Source of the DNA: Echinarachnius parma
Taxonomy: Eukaryota > Echinodermata > Echinoidea > Clypeasteroida > Echinarachniidae
Assembly: GCA_037951105.1 (NCBI GenBank)
Contig: JBAMJV010003295.1
Coordinates: 155,001-219,000 of the forward strand
Length of the DNA stretch: 64,000 nucleotides
Direction of reading: 5' to 3'
Shown: positions 11,297-46,791 of the stretch, in pieces
How the letters are laid out: every line of letters starts with the position of its first letter
Position numbering within the stretch: position 1 is the stretch's first letter
The notes under the pieces: generated by a model
Databases searched by the model: none
What the model was told of the DNA's origin: nothing
Seen by the model: only the letters and a program-made list of their open reading frames with translations
Position numbers and translations under genes: made by a program

Positions 11297-13000
11297 TTAA
11301 AGGGATAGTTGAGTTTTGGTATAGAGGGCGCTACACAAAATATTTTGTTTGTGAGATAACTTAGTGAAAACCGAGTGTCAAATAAGAAAGAGCATACAAT
11401 TTTATTGACAGAATAAACTTTATTTGATCAAAATCGGTTCAGGAATGGCTAAAATATCCATAAACATAATGTTTGTTTGTTTGTTTGTTAATACTTTGTT
11501 TATTTCCGAAATCACAACAATAAATACAGCAATGAAGTGCAACGGGGGATTGACCCAATTCAGCAGAATTAAAAAAACAAAACCGCTGTTCTTCCTTGGT
11601 TTCCCACAATTAGATACAGTATATACAATTAAACGTCTACCGTATATATACAATGATTGCAAAATAGAGAAATTATAATTTCATAAATTATTCCATATTA
11701 TGTACACTAAATTAAAATTGTTGACAAATATTATATAAACACTTCAAATTAAGACCAAATAATTAAAACGCCATTTGAACAATTCAATGAGAGTTAAGGA
11801 AAGAGAGAGAAAAAGAGTTTTTTTGTTTGTTTTGTTTGTAGTGTTCTTTATCCAGGTTAGCCTCTTCAGTGCTCTTTTGCTCTGTTCTCCCAGAGGGACC
11901 TGCATCTAATATTACTATGTACAACTCGGCCATTTTAATACACTTCCTCACTATATTGTGCACTTTCTCCACTCCCTGGGGAGCATTTCAGCAGGTGCTA
12001 CTTTATAGTGCACTCATGCTATTGACACACCCTCATGCATGCCAAGTACACATATTGCACCTGGGCGGGGAGCAGCAATGTGGATAAAGTGCCTTGCTGA
12101 AGGACACTAAAGTAAAAAAAAGAAACTGCAAATATTTACAATTTTATGGAATATATTCATCTAAAAATGTTTGAAATGATCTCAAGCTCGTAGCATTACG
12201 AATTGCAATTGGTAATGTTATACACTGAAATTCCTCTGTATAAGAACGTTCTTTTACAACAGTTTGACCTAGGTTTAGGCAAATTCATAACTTGACTCGA
12301 ACGTAATTCATAATTGGTACTTCTCAATGAAATATTATCGAGCATATAATTAGGAGTACAATTTTGTAACACTTTATACATCATTATGTACAAGTGTTTC
12401 TTATAACGTTTGTCTAGAAAATTCCATACCAGAGTATCATGAACATGTTGTGTAGATATGAGAATACGGATTAATTCTCATTATGATTCGACCCGCTCTA
12501 TTTTGCAATTTTTGCAATAACAAAAGAGAAGATTTTGAAGCAGATTGCCAAACCAAGTCTCCATACAAAAAATAATCATTTGTAATCATTTGTAATCATT
12601 TGTAATAATTGTGGGGCCTCACAATTATTCGATAATTTTTAACCAGCCGTTAATTTTTTTTTTAAATGCTTCCTCTTTTCAAAAATTTACAAAAGTGTTT
12701 TTTAAATAGTTGTTGATTATCTCTCTATCTAATTATTTTTTTCAACAAAACATCACATGTACAATATTTTATTTAACATGGTTCAAACCGATGAGTGTTT
12801 TGAGAGCGCCCTCTTGAGTTTTAACGGCTCTTTTTGAATGATAGCAAGCTTTTTTCTTAGTCATTTGTAATGTTTTATTCCTTTCGAGCATGGTGGAGTT
12901 ATAACTATTCGTTTGTAACATAATGGTGCAGGTTTTGGTTACTAAAACTCAATTTGACCAAAACCGTACTCTCTTTACCAGAACTCAACTATCCCTTTAA
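11297..13000. mobile_element. TTAA element family T1, nested in T2
   Basis: Begins TTAAAGGGATAGTTGAGTTT and ends AACTATCCCTTTAA. Interrupted at about 11465-12605 by LINE-derived sequence. Before and after the break it follows the T1 sequence seen at 4855 and 49042. Confidence 0.75.
11465..12605 (-). pseudogene. LINE (CR1/L2-like) 3' remnant
   Basis: On the minus strand, 12196-12393 reads through a segment typical of the C-terminus of CR1/L2-type reverse transcriptase proteins: TPNYMLDNISL, then LPKPRSNCCKRTFLYRGISVYN, matching the family pattern P-x-Y-x ... KR-x-F-x-YRG-x-x-WN. It lacks the catalytic part and is a 5'-truncated dead copy. The other end holds AT-rich tail sequence with (GTTT)n. 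Related remnants are at 43610-44370 and 48311-48585. Confidence 0.6.
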
Positions 13001-13150
13001 ATCGTAAATATTTTTGTAACGAAAGGGAAATTTGAAAAACCGAAACCTGTCCCATGCTTTAATTGTATACGAATACAACAATGTATGAGGGAACCGCTAG
13101 AACTCCAATTGGATTTTGAGGATTTAGACAATGTTACTTAGTCCCTTTAA

Positions 13151-14142
13151 GATAGTTGCATGGGCTTTCACAATGCTGCTGGCTTAATGCCATGATACCC
13201 CAACGAAAAATAAATATTATCGTAAAATATGTCTTTAAAATATGAAATATGAGATATAAAAGGCAATATAATAATGAAGGGGTACAAAAGCAAATAATGA
13301 AAGTACATGTATGTACACGAAAACGATATAAAAACCATTACTTTTAACAAATTTCTCATTTAATTTATCATGCCAGTTGTAATTCCCATACAGAATGATA
13401 TAACTCCACGGTTGTACTCTTGCGATTAAGCAGCCATTACCATAATTACCCGAGTTACGGTGGTCGGCTTTGTAATCGTGGAAAAATGGAATTAAATTAA
13501 AACAGAGGCAAACTCTTCAACTCAGATAATTGGATATTTAGCGGTCTGTCTATTAAACTGATTCATTAATTACCGCTGCTCGCATTAATTCATAAATAAT
13601 TCAAAAAGATCATAATTTCATCCACCAAAAAGACTCGGTACTAATATCACCATATATATACATCGCGTGGTATTACAGAAAAAAACCGTGTTATTTTGTT
13701 TAATAAAACTAAATTGTAAATTTTGTTGAAAGTAACAGTGACATATAATTTAAAATTGATATGTTGACGAAAAGTTTTTGATAAAGAAAAACGTATATAC
13801 AGATAAAGATTTTATATAACTTGTAATTTATAGTTACAATTAACCCAGATAAATAATGTAATACTTTATAACCCACACGTGCAAAATTCAGGCCAGATTA
13901 TCATGTTCTTTCATAAAAAGGATAATAGTTCGTACCAGAAACATGAGAGTTGTGCCTATTTTTTAACATTATGTCGAAATTAGAGATCATTTTGAAATGC
14001 TGCATTATTGGTGAGCAACCTGACTTAAGTTTGGTAGATACAAATGTACTTATCTCCCATTTTATTTGCAAAGAACAAATCAATTTTTACATGTTTTAGT
14101 TAAAGACGAAAACTTTAACCCTGAGGGTTGTGCTTTGCAACC
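13151..14142. other. Noncoding block, copy at 54.2-55.2 kb
   Basis: No gene. 13190-14090 is a direct-orientation match to 54240-55150 (CAATATAATAATGAAGGGGT, CGATTAAGCAGCCATTACCA, TACTTATCTCCCATTTTATT). This piece is out of order relative to the other duplicate blocks. Confidence 0.75.
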
Positions 14143-14511
14143 TTAAAGGGATCTAGTAACTTTGTTGACATGCGCAAAAAGTGATGAATGGTTGATGCAA
14201 TGAATATTGTTGTTATCTCATATGTCCACAGGGTATTGTGTGAAAATTTCAAGTCAAATGGACATTGCATGGCCAAGTAATGAGCGAAAATACTCACTGC
14301 ACTCACTTTGTACACGGTAAGAAAAACTCCGGGGGAGTTTTTCTTATCTGAATACTTCGAACGTACATATCTTTGTAACGAAAGGGAAATTTGAAAAACC
14401 GAAACCTGGCCCATGATTTTATTGGTAATACGAATACAACAAGGTATGAGGGAACCGCTAGAATTAAAATTTTATTTTGAGGATTTGGACAATGTTACTA
14501 AGTCCCTTTAA
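14143..14511. mobile_element. TTAA element, family T2, complete
   Basis: 369 bp from TTAAAGGGATCTAGTAACTT to TTACTAAGTCCCTTTAA. Contains an inner hairpin AAAAACTCCGGGGGAGTTTTT. Other copies at 19984-20367 (+) and 52755-53139 (inverted). The same spurious reading frame (containing FDLKFSHNTLWTYE) appears in all copies and is not a gene. Confidence 0.85.
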
Positions 14512-15783
14512 TAAGTTAAGATGCAACTTTCCCGGCTTAAGTTGCAACAGCCTATACCTTTACACGAACGTGCAAATTCCCACATGTAAATGAGCTGCCA
14601 GTGAAGAAAGGTGTTTTGTTGGTCAGTGCATCAAAGGGGGCCATCGCATTACAATAACATACTAAATAATAGCTATGAGGGTTGATATAGTGATGACCAT
14701 GAAGCAGTCAGGACACTCACCCAGAGCGAAATAGAGTTTGTTTACATGTGTTGTCCGGGCAACGAATACCTAACGCAAAACTAATTCAGGTTTCTACTCA
14801 AAATAATTTCCAAAGTACTCATGGCCACTGCGTTTCCGAGGTTACGGCGCTGTTGATAAATTACCCGCCAAAGACAAAGTGGCCACGACTGAAACGCATC
14901 ATTGAGTATAGAGCACTTACCATCTCATCGTCATACACGAATGCTTATCATTTTGTTACTTGTAGTTCACCATTATACTTTCCACTTTATATAATATTAT
15001 TATGCATCTCATACATAAATTATGACAAACATGACAAAACGTACTTCAGACATGTCAGAAAGATAATTAGTAAAAGCACGTTTGCCTTTGTGATCTTGAA
15101 ATGGGCATAATATTACATAATGATATAACGTTCTTAGATATGATTATCAATCATCTTATCCTTGTTAGCCGCTATGTAAATCGAAAGCCCTTATAAGAGC
15201 TTATAGTCACGTGGTTAGAACGGTCTGGCAACATGGACCTGTAGGGTTCGATTCCTGTGGAAATAACATACAAATCTCTTTTTTTCATATATTTATGATT
15301 ATTTCCGGTTAGTTTGAATTTAGAAAGAACGTATATTAAGAAAAGTGTGTTCTCATCAATAAAAGTGTTTGAGTGTTATTTGTTGTTCTTCAAATATCAA
15401 TTACTTTTTTGTATAATTTATAGCAAGTAAAACACGCTATACAATAACAATCCAAACATGGCACAACTGTAACTCGTTTAATCTATCTTCTGCTACAATG
15501 CGAATATCTTTTGAACTAAACCGAACACAAAAAGTAACTTCACCCCTAAGCAATTGCCCATAATTCCATAACCAAGAATCGTTACAAGATTTCGTCTTGC
15601 CAATATATCCATATGGTAGTTAGGAAAACAATGTGTAAAATTAAGTGGTTACCATTAATCCATGGTTGAGTGAGCACACATTACAGAAAAAATAGTCATA
15701 TTACAAAATTCGCAAAAGTATTATCATCATTACAAATTATTCAGAGTTGGAAAATTAAAAAATGCACTGTTTTACAATTGTAA
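14512..15783. other. Noncoding, no supported gene
   Basis: A 120-codon open frame at 14748-15110 has no recognisable motif, and I do not support it as a gene. A SINE-like head lies at 15199-15260. Otherwise AT-rich. Confidence 0.4.
15199..15260 (+). repeat. tRNA-like SINE head
   Basis: Box A-like TAGTCACGTGGTTAGA and box B GGGTTCGATTCC about 30 bp apart, followed by AT-rich sequence. Acceptor arms do not pair well, so a decayed tRNA-derived SINE is more likely than a tRNA gene. Confidence 0.5.
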
Positions 15784-16216
15784 TTAAAGGGTACCACCAC
15801 CCAAAAATAATATTCTTACAAAAGAAAGGTAACATCTTTAGTATTCCATTCCATCAACAAGTTCACAAAAATATGTTTCCAGAAAAAAGAAAAAAAAATG
15901 GAAACGCATCACCATTCTAAAGCATGCGTTCATGCGGTCTGAATTACGCAGACTGCTATGTGTGCGGTGAATTGCAACGTGTGCAGAGCGAACGAATCGC
16001 CCGGGAATCTATTGTTTACAAACGTGCGCGTGAATAGCATCGGCGCACTCGCAAATGGTTGGCCAGTATGGAACCAGGAAATAGCAGCGGTTCCGTAAGT
16101 GGTGGAAATTAATTGCTTTGTTTATGAATTACACAACCCTTTGCAAAATGTTGGGTATCTATTTGATATCACAAAACGGTACCAAAACATATAATAATGT
16201 GTTGTTCTTTGCCTGC
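15784..16216. mobile_element. TTAA element, family T4, short form
   Basis: Same sequence as 6980-7420, from TTAAAGGGTACCACCACCC to GTTCTTTGCCTG; the far end is lost. Confidence 0.7.
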
Positions 16217-18165
16217 TACATGTGCCATCAAAAAATCTAAATTAATGGAATATCAAACAGCATTGTTTCATAAACCATGATCAATGCATTCCGCCACATG
16301 TGCGGATTCACAACAATGTACAGGCACGCGCAATACCTTGTGACTTTTGAATTGGACCATTTTGTCTTTAATCTGCGCTCATTCAGACATAAAGTAATGA
16401 ATATCTCTGATTTTCGCACATATCGAACATAACAACTGTGCCAATATTGTGGTAAGATGACATCTTGAAACAATAATCAGTTATGAAATTATGGGCAATT
16501 GCTTAGGGGTGAAGTTACTTTTTGTGTTCGGTTTATTTAAAATACTCGCCCAGTATGGTGTTATACAGTCTGTAACAACGAAGGTTTGTTTTGACCTTTC
16601 CATTGTACTTTTGGAAGACGCGTAAGTTTTTTAACAGTGGCGTATCCGGGGAGGGTTTGGTGGGGGTCAGGGGCAGCACATCCCCTACTAATTTAATACA
16701 AAAATACCAAGCCCAAGGGGAAACTCCTTTACAAAATAATATTGCATTATATAATAACATAGAGTGTGCCCCAAATAAGTTGTGTGCACCCAATTGGTCT
16801 AACCATGCTATACGCCACTGATCGTAGCGAAGTTGTTGTTGTTGTTGTTTTGTAATATTGACATTCATTCAAAATGAATATTTACGTCATAATCCTTAAT
16901 TATTTATAATCTATCATTTTAATTGAGTTCCTATTAGTTGCTGCCTGTCCATCACTCAAATCCGACCTAGCCGACGCAAAGAAGGGTCATCATGTTTCCA
17001 ATTCCTTAAGGTCACGGGGCTTATGACTCCGCCCACACCAACACCAAAACAAAAGTACGCCACCCCCATCCCTAGCCTCTTGACAAGGCATGTCTCGTCT
17101 GAGCTGAGTTGAATGCACGGTATAGTATGCATTATGCAGGAACGACTGGACAGCGCGACTACCCTGCACAATCATTTGCCGAGACACCGTGAATTCACCA
17201 CTGCAGGATAGCCTCCATCAGGCATTCAGTCGTTCCTGATCCTGCATGCAGCGCAGCCATTGCTTGCTTGAGACACGAAGCCTGGTTAAAGGCTACCCCC
17301 ATCCCCTGCTCTTGACCTGTCAGGGATCAAGCACTCTCATGTTCATCGTTTATTTATTATAATACGATCAGTCAAAACATGGTCGACGCTTGTCTTTTTA
17401 AACAAATAATAATTTCTAACAGCTTTTACTTAACAAAAAAACACCATCGGATATAGGAAACAACGGGGTATGGAAAAATTTAATCCTCGTTAATTTTTTT
17501 TCACAAATTGGCTTGGTAATGATTATCGATTGCGCCATTCTACATTTCTCCGCAGGGATCAATTTCATTCGTCGCCACGGCGTCGCGTAACCAAGGTAAT
17601 AACGTGACGTTATTAGTCACATGACATTGTGGCACCACTGCCCCGATAAGGAAGGGCGGGAAAAGTTAATAGCTCACGATTTTTAACGTCAGTTTTAATA
17701 GAAGGTTCTGTTAGGAACTGCACGGTCTGTTGTAAATTAGCGAATAAAATCGATTATATGTTCAACTCGGGAGTGGAATTCGTTCATTTCGCACGATTTG
17801 ATTTTGCTTTATTCCAGGCCAACACACATGAGAACATCGTATCTGCAGAGTTTGTCGACTGAATAATTTCACATTTGCGCTAACAAATCGTGAACTTCAG
17901 TGTTTTTTTGACAACTTAATTTCTAAGTAACGTGCTTTCTGCACTCTGTTAAAAGTGTAGTTCTTGGAATTCTTGTTGAAAGACGGATAAATAAAGCATG
18001 ATGTAACATCAATTCGTCTGAACCAGACTCAATTGATTCGAGTTGAATGAAACTAGTTTCTTTTTATGAAGACGTGAGGCGCGGATGCTGTAACGATATA
18101 CAAGACTGATTTTTTTTTCTTTCTTTCGGGCATTGTGAGAAAATTAAAGAAAAAAATTAATAAAA
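16217..18165. other. Upstream region of the receptor gene
   Basis: Holds no other gene. A hAT-like MITE lies at 16635-16820. From about 17640 the sequence has less obvious repeat content and probably carries the promoter and 5' UTR, but I see no convincing TATA box or initiator and cannot place the transcription start. Confidence 0.4.
16635..16820. mobile_element. Short MITE with CAGTGGCGTAT ends (hAT-like)
   Basis: Begins CAGTGGCGTAT and ends ATACGCCACTG, the end type common in hAT-derived MITEs. No clear 8-bp target duplication is visible, so the class is tentative. Confidence 0.5.
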
Positions 18166-41132
<22,967 letters not shown>

Positions 41133-41445
41133 AACACCGACAAAGTTCTCTGAGACCAGGCGCGACTATGGCATTCATGATAGGGCTTTACTAATTAATG
41201 TAGTAAACGACTGGTGTAAGGGAGGCTACCATACAGGCAGTGGATGCGGCCCAACGTATTTAATGTAACTTATGGTATAACGCGCCTGCTGCTTTTGACT
41301 TCTTACAATTATATACTTTTGACGAAGGCGTTACTAGGCGCAACATGGTTTGACTTCTGGCCATGCCCTGCGACTGCGCGTCGTAAACGCCTGGTTTTAG
41401 GGAGACTATCCTAAGATCATCATCAGCCCACTTGTAAATATACAA

Positions 41446-41610
41446 TATTCGCGCTACTATATTTTAATTAGTATCTTATAAGAATATACGCACTACTATA
41501 TTTTGATTTGTATCTTATAAGAATATACGTACTACTATATTTTGTCTTGTATGTTATAAGAATATACGCATAACTATATTTGAATTTGTATCTTATAAGT
41601 ATAACGACCA
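41446..41610. repeat. 39-bp tandem repeat, about 4 units, in probable 3' UTR
   Basis: Four imperfect units with the core CTACTATATTTT followed by GTATCTTATAAGAATATACG, repeating every 39 bp about 320 bp after the stop codon. Confidence 0.8.
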
Positions 41611-42262
41611 CGGACAACTATATAACTGGGTCCAAAAGTGCCTTCCGACATGGCCTCGAGTTTGAATGTCTTTAACAACTAGTGTGACAGAGTCTATCTT
41701 ACGACCAATATTTGGATGGATCCCAAACCCATTAAATATATGCGCTAGTGTACTGTATGCCAGTCGTTTCTGTCTTAATATAATTATGTCGAATATTGAA
41801 GATGGCGTATACGAGCATGATAATCATTCTGACTGGGAATTTCAACTGAGTGTCACAAACGACTGGCGTGAGAGAGCCTATCCGAGCAGTGGCATCAGCC
41901 CCTTTGTATGGTATTGCGCGTTCAGATACGTTAAATGTCGTTTGTGACTGCATGTATTTATGTAAAATATCAACATTCATTTAAAACAAAAATGGAATAA
42001 CTTAATATTTTGAAAGGATGTTAATTATTTGATTTATTTATTGCTTCAATAATGTTCATGTAAATGTACCTGACTTATTTGATTGATACATTACCAATTT
42101 TCATTTTGTAAATTACTATTTACACATTTTTATTAAAATTTACCATTGTCACTTTAACTATATTCTGATGGTTATGACATAACATAGTCACTTTCGATTA
42201 AGACAAGTATGCTTTATTTAAGGATGCTATCATCAATATCGTGCTTTATTTCCAGTCTTAGA

Positions 42263-42268
42263 AATAAA
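42263..42268 (+). promoter_or_regulatory. Candidate polyadenylation signal
   Basis: AATAAA, 1.13 kb after the receptor stop, is a plausible end for the 3' UTR. AT-rich DNA makes chance hits common, so this is only a candidate. Confidence 0.35.
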
Positions 42269-42674
42269 ACAATACTCAATCTGTATACATAAAACAGTTT
42301 TTGTGACTAATATACGAATCTTAGTTTTCCTTCACGAGGATCGTTTTTAAATTCATGTTTTGAGCGTTCAGATATATTTATCGTACTTATGTATGACGAT
42401 AACAATGGTATTTCTCGAAATTTACAATGTAACTTGAATTAAAATCAGATTAGAGGGTCAATATTCCTATACAATTACATATCAGTATATATTTTACACG
42501 TATTGCTTTCAAATTGAATTGTCTTTGATATTAATTATACGATAATTTTGCCGTGATCGTTCTACGTTTTGTAATTTATTATAGTAATACTCATTTTGAT
42601 GTGCAATTTTCATGCACTTGTATGCAACTTGTCAACCGATCTCTCTGAATAGCGCGGCTGTACAGGTCCACTGC

Positions 42675-42955
42675 CCCTACCAGAAATAACACAGTGTGCC
42701 ACAGTGTGAACACACTATGTAGACAGTTAAATTGGAGCGTTTTCTCAGTGTGAACACTCATCACACGGTGAACACACTGTGAACGAGGCAGTTTCACACT
42801 ATGGCATCAGTGTGCTCAGTGTGTTCACATTTTGTCCATGCACAGTCTGTTCACAGTGTCAGTTGGTTTTCACACAATTAAAACGCTTACATTTAACACT
42901 GTGGTCCAAACTGTGAAACAGAGTGTGTTCACACTAAAGTATGTTCTTTCCGGTA
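42675..42955. repeat. CACTGTGTTCACAC-rich inverted-repeat element
   Basis: Dense, irregular repeats of CAGTGTGTTCAC and its complement GTGAACACACTG in both orientations over about 280 bp. The outer parts mirror each other (AAATAACACAGTGTG and AACTGTGAAACAGAGTG). Confidence 0.65.
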
Positions 42956-43029
42956 GTCATATCACGCTTCGGCAGAATTTACAAAATAATGATGGATTTC
43001 ATTAATGAGATTAATACGCTTCATCATGT

Positions 43030-43800
43030 AATGTAAGCTTTACAAGCAGTCACCTGATCTAAATCATGAATTACTTTATCTTAACTTGATGATTTCCAAT
43101 TCGTTGTATAATTTTTTGGTAGCTATATATTTAATTTAACCCTCTAAATCATAAATTACTTTCGCATAACTTGATGATTTACAATTTGTTGCTTCATCGT
43201 TTGGTAGCTATAAATATCATTTAACCTCTACATCATGCATTACTTTATGTGACTAAGTCTTGATGATTTGCAATTTGTTGTATAATAGTTTGGTAGCTAT
43301 AAATGTCATTTTACCTCTTTTCGTAATTGATTTATTATCTTTTGCCATATCTTTTTGAAAAAGAAGCTTTATTTCAGATTTAAACAAAATACAAACCGAT
43401 TATCATTATCCTTGTTGGATATTATTAAATCAATTATTCTTCGGTAGCTAGGCGAAATTCTACCATGGCATTACTCACTGTTATACACAGCCATATAAAG
43501 GGTCGTGAGTTGAGAAACCTTTGTACTTTATACCCTATAATAAAATATGTTGCAAACAGAAAAACAGCCTGAAAAATAATTACATGACGCAATTAATTCA
43601 TAAACTGTTCGGTTCAGTTCAGTTCAGTTCAGTTTATTTCACATCTCTGAAAAAAATACAATGGAATATAATTGGAAACAAAACAACATACACTATTCAA
43701 GAGCATAGAAAACATGACAATTTAAAATCTACACACATCATTACAAGAACATTACAAATATAGGACGAATGGTGAGGAAAAGGCAAAGGCCATTGGCCTA
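43030..43800. repeat. Local direct duplicate, left copy (right copy 47770-48545)
   Basis: Starts with three or four roughly 75-bp units of CTTGATGATTTGCAATTTGT plus TTTGGTAGCTATAAAT, then AAGGGTCGTGAGTTGAGAAA and the LINE tail beginning TTCAGTTCAGTTTATTTCAC. Same order at 47770-48545. Confidence 0.8.
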
Positions 43801-44370
43801 TCAAGGCCTTTCTCTTTTGTAACTACAACTTATTGAAATAACACAAAACACATACAAACAGGCGTATAAATTAACATATCTATTTTAATGACTTATTATA
43901 AAGATAACATTTAAACTTCTTTTTGAAATTACAAAGAGTGGGACATTGTTTTAATTAATTTGGCAAATTATTCCACACTATCACACCTTGATAACTAATA
44001 ACTGATCTAGAAAATCTACAAAACGGAGTAAATATTTTATGTTAATTTCTTGTTGCATTGTTTACTGTAGCTATGATTCATCTTGAAGGTTTTAATTGGG
44101 CTCCAAAATAACGCTGCCCACATTTGTTCCCTTTGAATTCAATTATAATGTAATTCGACCTTTAAGGGGCATAATAAGAATGTACGCTTTTGAATTGTGC
44201 GAGAAAATAGGTTTATGTATAATTTTACAAACAAAGTCATTTTCACACAACCTGCATGACGATTTATAATGTATGTTTAATTGTCTAATATATCTGTAAT
44301 TGTCATTTAATCCATTTCTTGTCATACTATTACCATGCAGAATAAACACGACAAAAGTAAGAAAAGGGAT
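43610..44370 (-). pseudogene. LINE (CR1/L2-like) 3' remnant
   Basis: Minus-strand translation around 43900-44010 gives SVISYQGVIVWNNLPN, a stop, then LKQCPTLCNFKKKFKCYL. This matches the C-terminal YxG-x-x-WN-x-LP and FKK-x-FK-x-Y pattern of CR1/L2-type ORF2 proteins. It is interrupted by stops and 5' truncated. The tail has (TTCAG)n. Confidence 0.65.
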
Positions 44371-45769
44371 GACAAAATAATATAAAATACAATAACATAA
44401 TTACAAGGATGAGAAGAGTGTATAAGGAGGTTCTTCTCATGCAGTCATAGTTCACAGGACCTTAGACCAAACATATATATTGACTTTTTATGAAATCACA
44501 TACTATGAAGGTAGAATCAATAATTCCTTGGTAGCTAGGCGAAAATCAACATTGCCGCTCTATACACAGCGATGTTAATTAGGGGTAATCATCCATATTT
44601 CTGTAATACATGCAGCCCCATACATTATATTGAGCATTACCATAATATTAAAGTAATCCAGTACATTTGTTTAAAAAAAAAAAAAAAAATCACATATAAA
44701 CATCCCTTGTACCTTGTTATTCGGCTTTTAGCAAAAGGATAATCATGACAAGGCGTTTCGATTATCAAATGTCTCCCTATTTATGAAAATGTTTATTGTT
44801 AAATGACAAAACGTTCCGTTTCGATTGAGGTAGGTGGTCACATTGTACTTAATTTAATCTAACGTATTCACTAGCTAAACAGTGTTCTCTTTATAGGTAC
44901 TATCGCACACCATTTACAAGAATCTTACACTGATAATGGTATATAATTGAAGTCTCAAATACACATTGTTGAAAATCTCATAAATCACTATAATAAATAA
45001 ATATGGCGTCACAAGTGTTATTGTAAATCATGCAGCACCCGATTCTCTGATGCAGAACAATTTTGTTGCCAACGACAGCAGACAATTCATAACCCATTCA
45101 CTGAGGAAGTATTGTTGACCATGTATACATTTTATGGGAAAATGCAATCTTTCATAGCCTAGGAGTTCAACTAATATAATCTCATCCTACACCAAAGTGG
45201 TGTGAAACATTATACATCAAACATCATTATTGGCATACACAAAATTGTGTTACTGTAAAATACGTGTTAACGTTGGTCAACGTAAATTCTTTTTAATGAA
45301 ATTGTGCGAAGATGTTTTTTAAAATGAAAACTGTAATATAACTGCTACTTCCATTCTAAATATATACACACATCACCAGCCTCGAGCAATTTTCATAATG
45401 CACAACTAGTTGAATGTGTCTTTAATATCACTATTAACATACATGTTTGTATTCAAGCTTTAAAGATTACATGACAGTATGTCGATTGAAGAGTGAAATT
45501 ATGAACTTATAAATTATTACCAAATGAGTCGAATTAATGCATTCATATTGTTTACAGGTTGAACAAACAATCCAAGGGATTTTACATATTGAAACAAACT
45601 AATATTGATTATATTTACAAGTCTAGCCTTTATTCAAGCCATGGTATTAACAAGCAATATTCACCTTTGTTTATTAGAACAAAGACATATATAGAAAATG
45701 TACGTTCGACATATTTAAATGTACATGTACATCTACGGTTTTTTTCAGTCAAATTATGACAATTATATA
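44371..45769. other. Noncoding, nothing recognised
   Basis: AT-rich with an A run near 44672-44688. GGTAGCTAGGCGAAA near 44532 repeats a phrase from 43446. No gene supported. Confidence 0.45.
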
Positions 45770-45952
45770 CACTGTTGGTCATAATGTTGGAATAATTTTT
45801 TTTAGATCCAACTTTATTCTTTTTCCTGTTTTTTGCGCCTAATGAATCATTTTAGACTAAAAATAATCATTACATTATGTTTCTAAACTACCAATGTACA
45901 ATACATGGTAGCATGAATTTGCATTAATTAATTTATTCTTTTGTTTTGAGTT

Positions 45953-46423
45953 TTGAAAGGCAGGACCTTTGATGATTGGCCCCTTTCCTTCTCCAAAGCG
46001 TATGTCCAACGAGTCATCGTTATGGGTCATTTCTCAAAGTTGGCCGTGAGATTTTCAACCAAAATTGGCACAGAGGCTCTCGAGGCCACACACGGTCCAA
46101 TGCCATTGGCTACCTGCCAAACGATGCTGTTGCTCCACCAGGAAGGGGTGTCAACAAGCAATGTCCACTATTTCGTTGGACCATCGCAGGTTAAGGTCTG
46201 TAAAGTCCTCAGATGTCATCGAGAGAAGGGTCAATTAAAGCCAAGATTATCTCTAGGACGTCTACGATTGACCACCAGGATAGATTATCGCAAATTGCTT
46301 AACCTGTGCCGTAGAAACCGGAAATGCCAAAAAGGAGCCTTCGCCGACTATGAAGAAAACACTATGGAATCAACGCCTTCCGCCAAACTGTACATCAGCA
46401 ATCCCTCTAACACGGTCACATAG
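45953..46423 (+). pseudogene. Tc1 transposase N-terminal part, left arm
   Basis: 156 codons. After an atypical start it shows the paired-type helix-turn-helix region (TMLLLHQEGVSTSNVHYFVG, then CKVLRCHREKGQLKPR), the linker GRLRLTTRIDYRKLL and the second helical part NLCRRNRKCQKGAF. The DDE catalytic domain is absent, so it cannot encode an active transposase. It could at most bind ends. Confidence 0.8.
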
Positions 46424-46553
46424 CAAGACAAACTACCAAGTGTCCACCCAATACCATGTAACCGAGATTTACCGGACGTCCCAGGACTAGGGAGCCCAGA
46501 AGATTTCCGCCTGGACACACGAGATTTGTCATCTTAATGGGTACGAGCCATAA

Positions 46554-46660
46554 CATCCTTGACCGAACAGATGGAAGACAAATGGTTCGCCGATTACGTG
46601 GCGAGAAGTTCCAAGTTGTCTGCATTCACTAAACGACTTGAGTTTGTGACGACCCAACAG
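46554..46660 (+). pseudogene. Loop fragment of Tc1 transposase catalytic region
   Basis: About 107 bp that translate to DRTDGRQMVRRLRGEKFQVV, matching the segment after the second catalytic Asp region in Tc1 proteins (DGRQ-x-V-x-R-x-x-GE-x-F). It ends in stops and joins the mirrored arm. Confidence 0.7.
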
Positions 46661-46791
46661 GGTATGGCTCGTACCCATTAAGATGACATATCTCTAGTGT
46701 CCAGGCGGAAATCTTCTGGGCTCCCTAGTCCAGGGACGTCCGGTAAATCTCGGTTACATGGTATTGGGTGGACACTTGGTAGTTTGTCTTG

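Larger units (their letters stand above)
11065..13150. mobile_element. TTAA element family T2, split by nested insertions
   Basis: The left part (11065-11296) and right part (13001-13150, ending TTAGTCCCTTTAA) match the intact copy at 14143-14511. Between them sits a complete T1 element bounded by TTAA at 11297 and 12997, itself split by a LINE fragment. The order of events is T2, then T1, then LINE. Confidence 0.75.
41133..42678. other. Probable 3' UTR and 3' flank of the receptor gene
   Basis: No gene. Holds the 39-bp repeats at 41446-41610, short phrases repeated around 41180-41420 and 41640-41930, and the candidate AATAAA at 42263. Confidence 0.5.

Noticed and set aside
14748..15110. 120-codon frame starting MLSGQRIPNAK
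   Set aside because: No motif, no signal for splicing partners, and composition like the surrounding AT-rich DNA.
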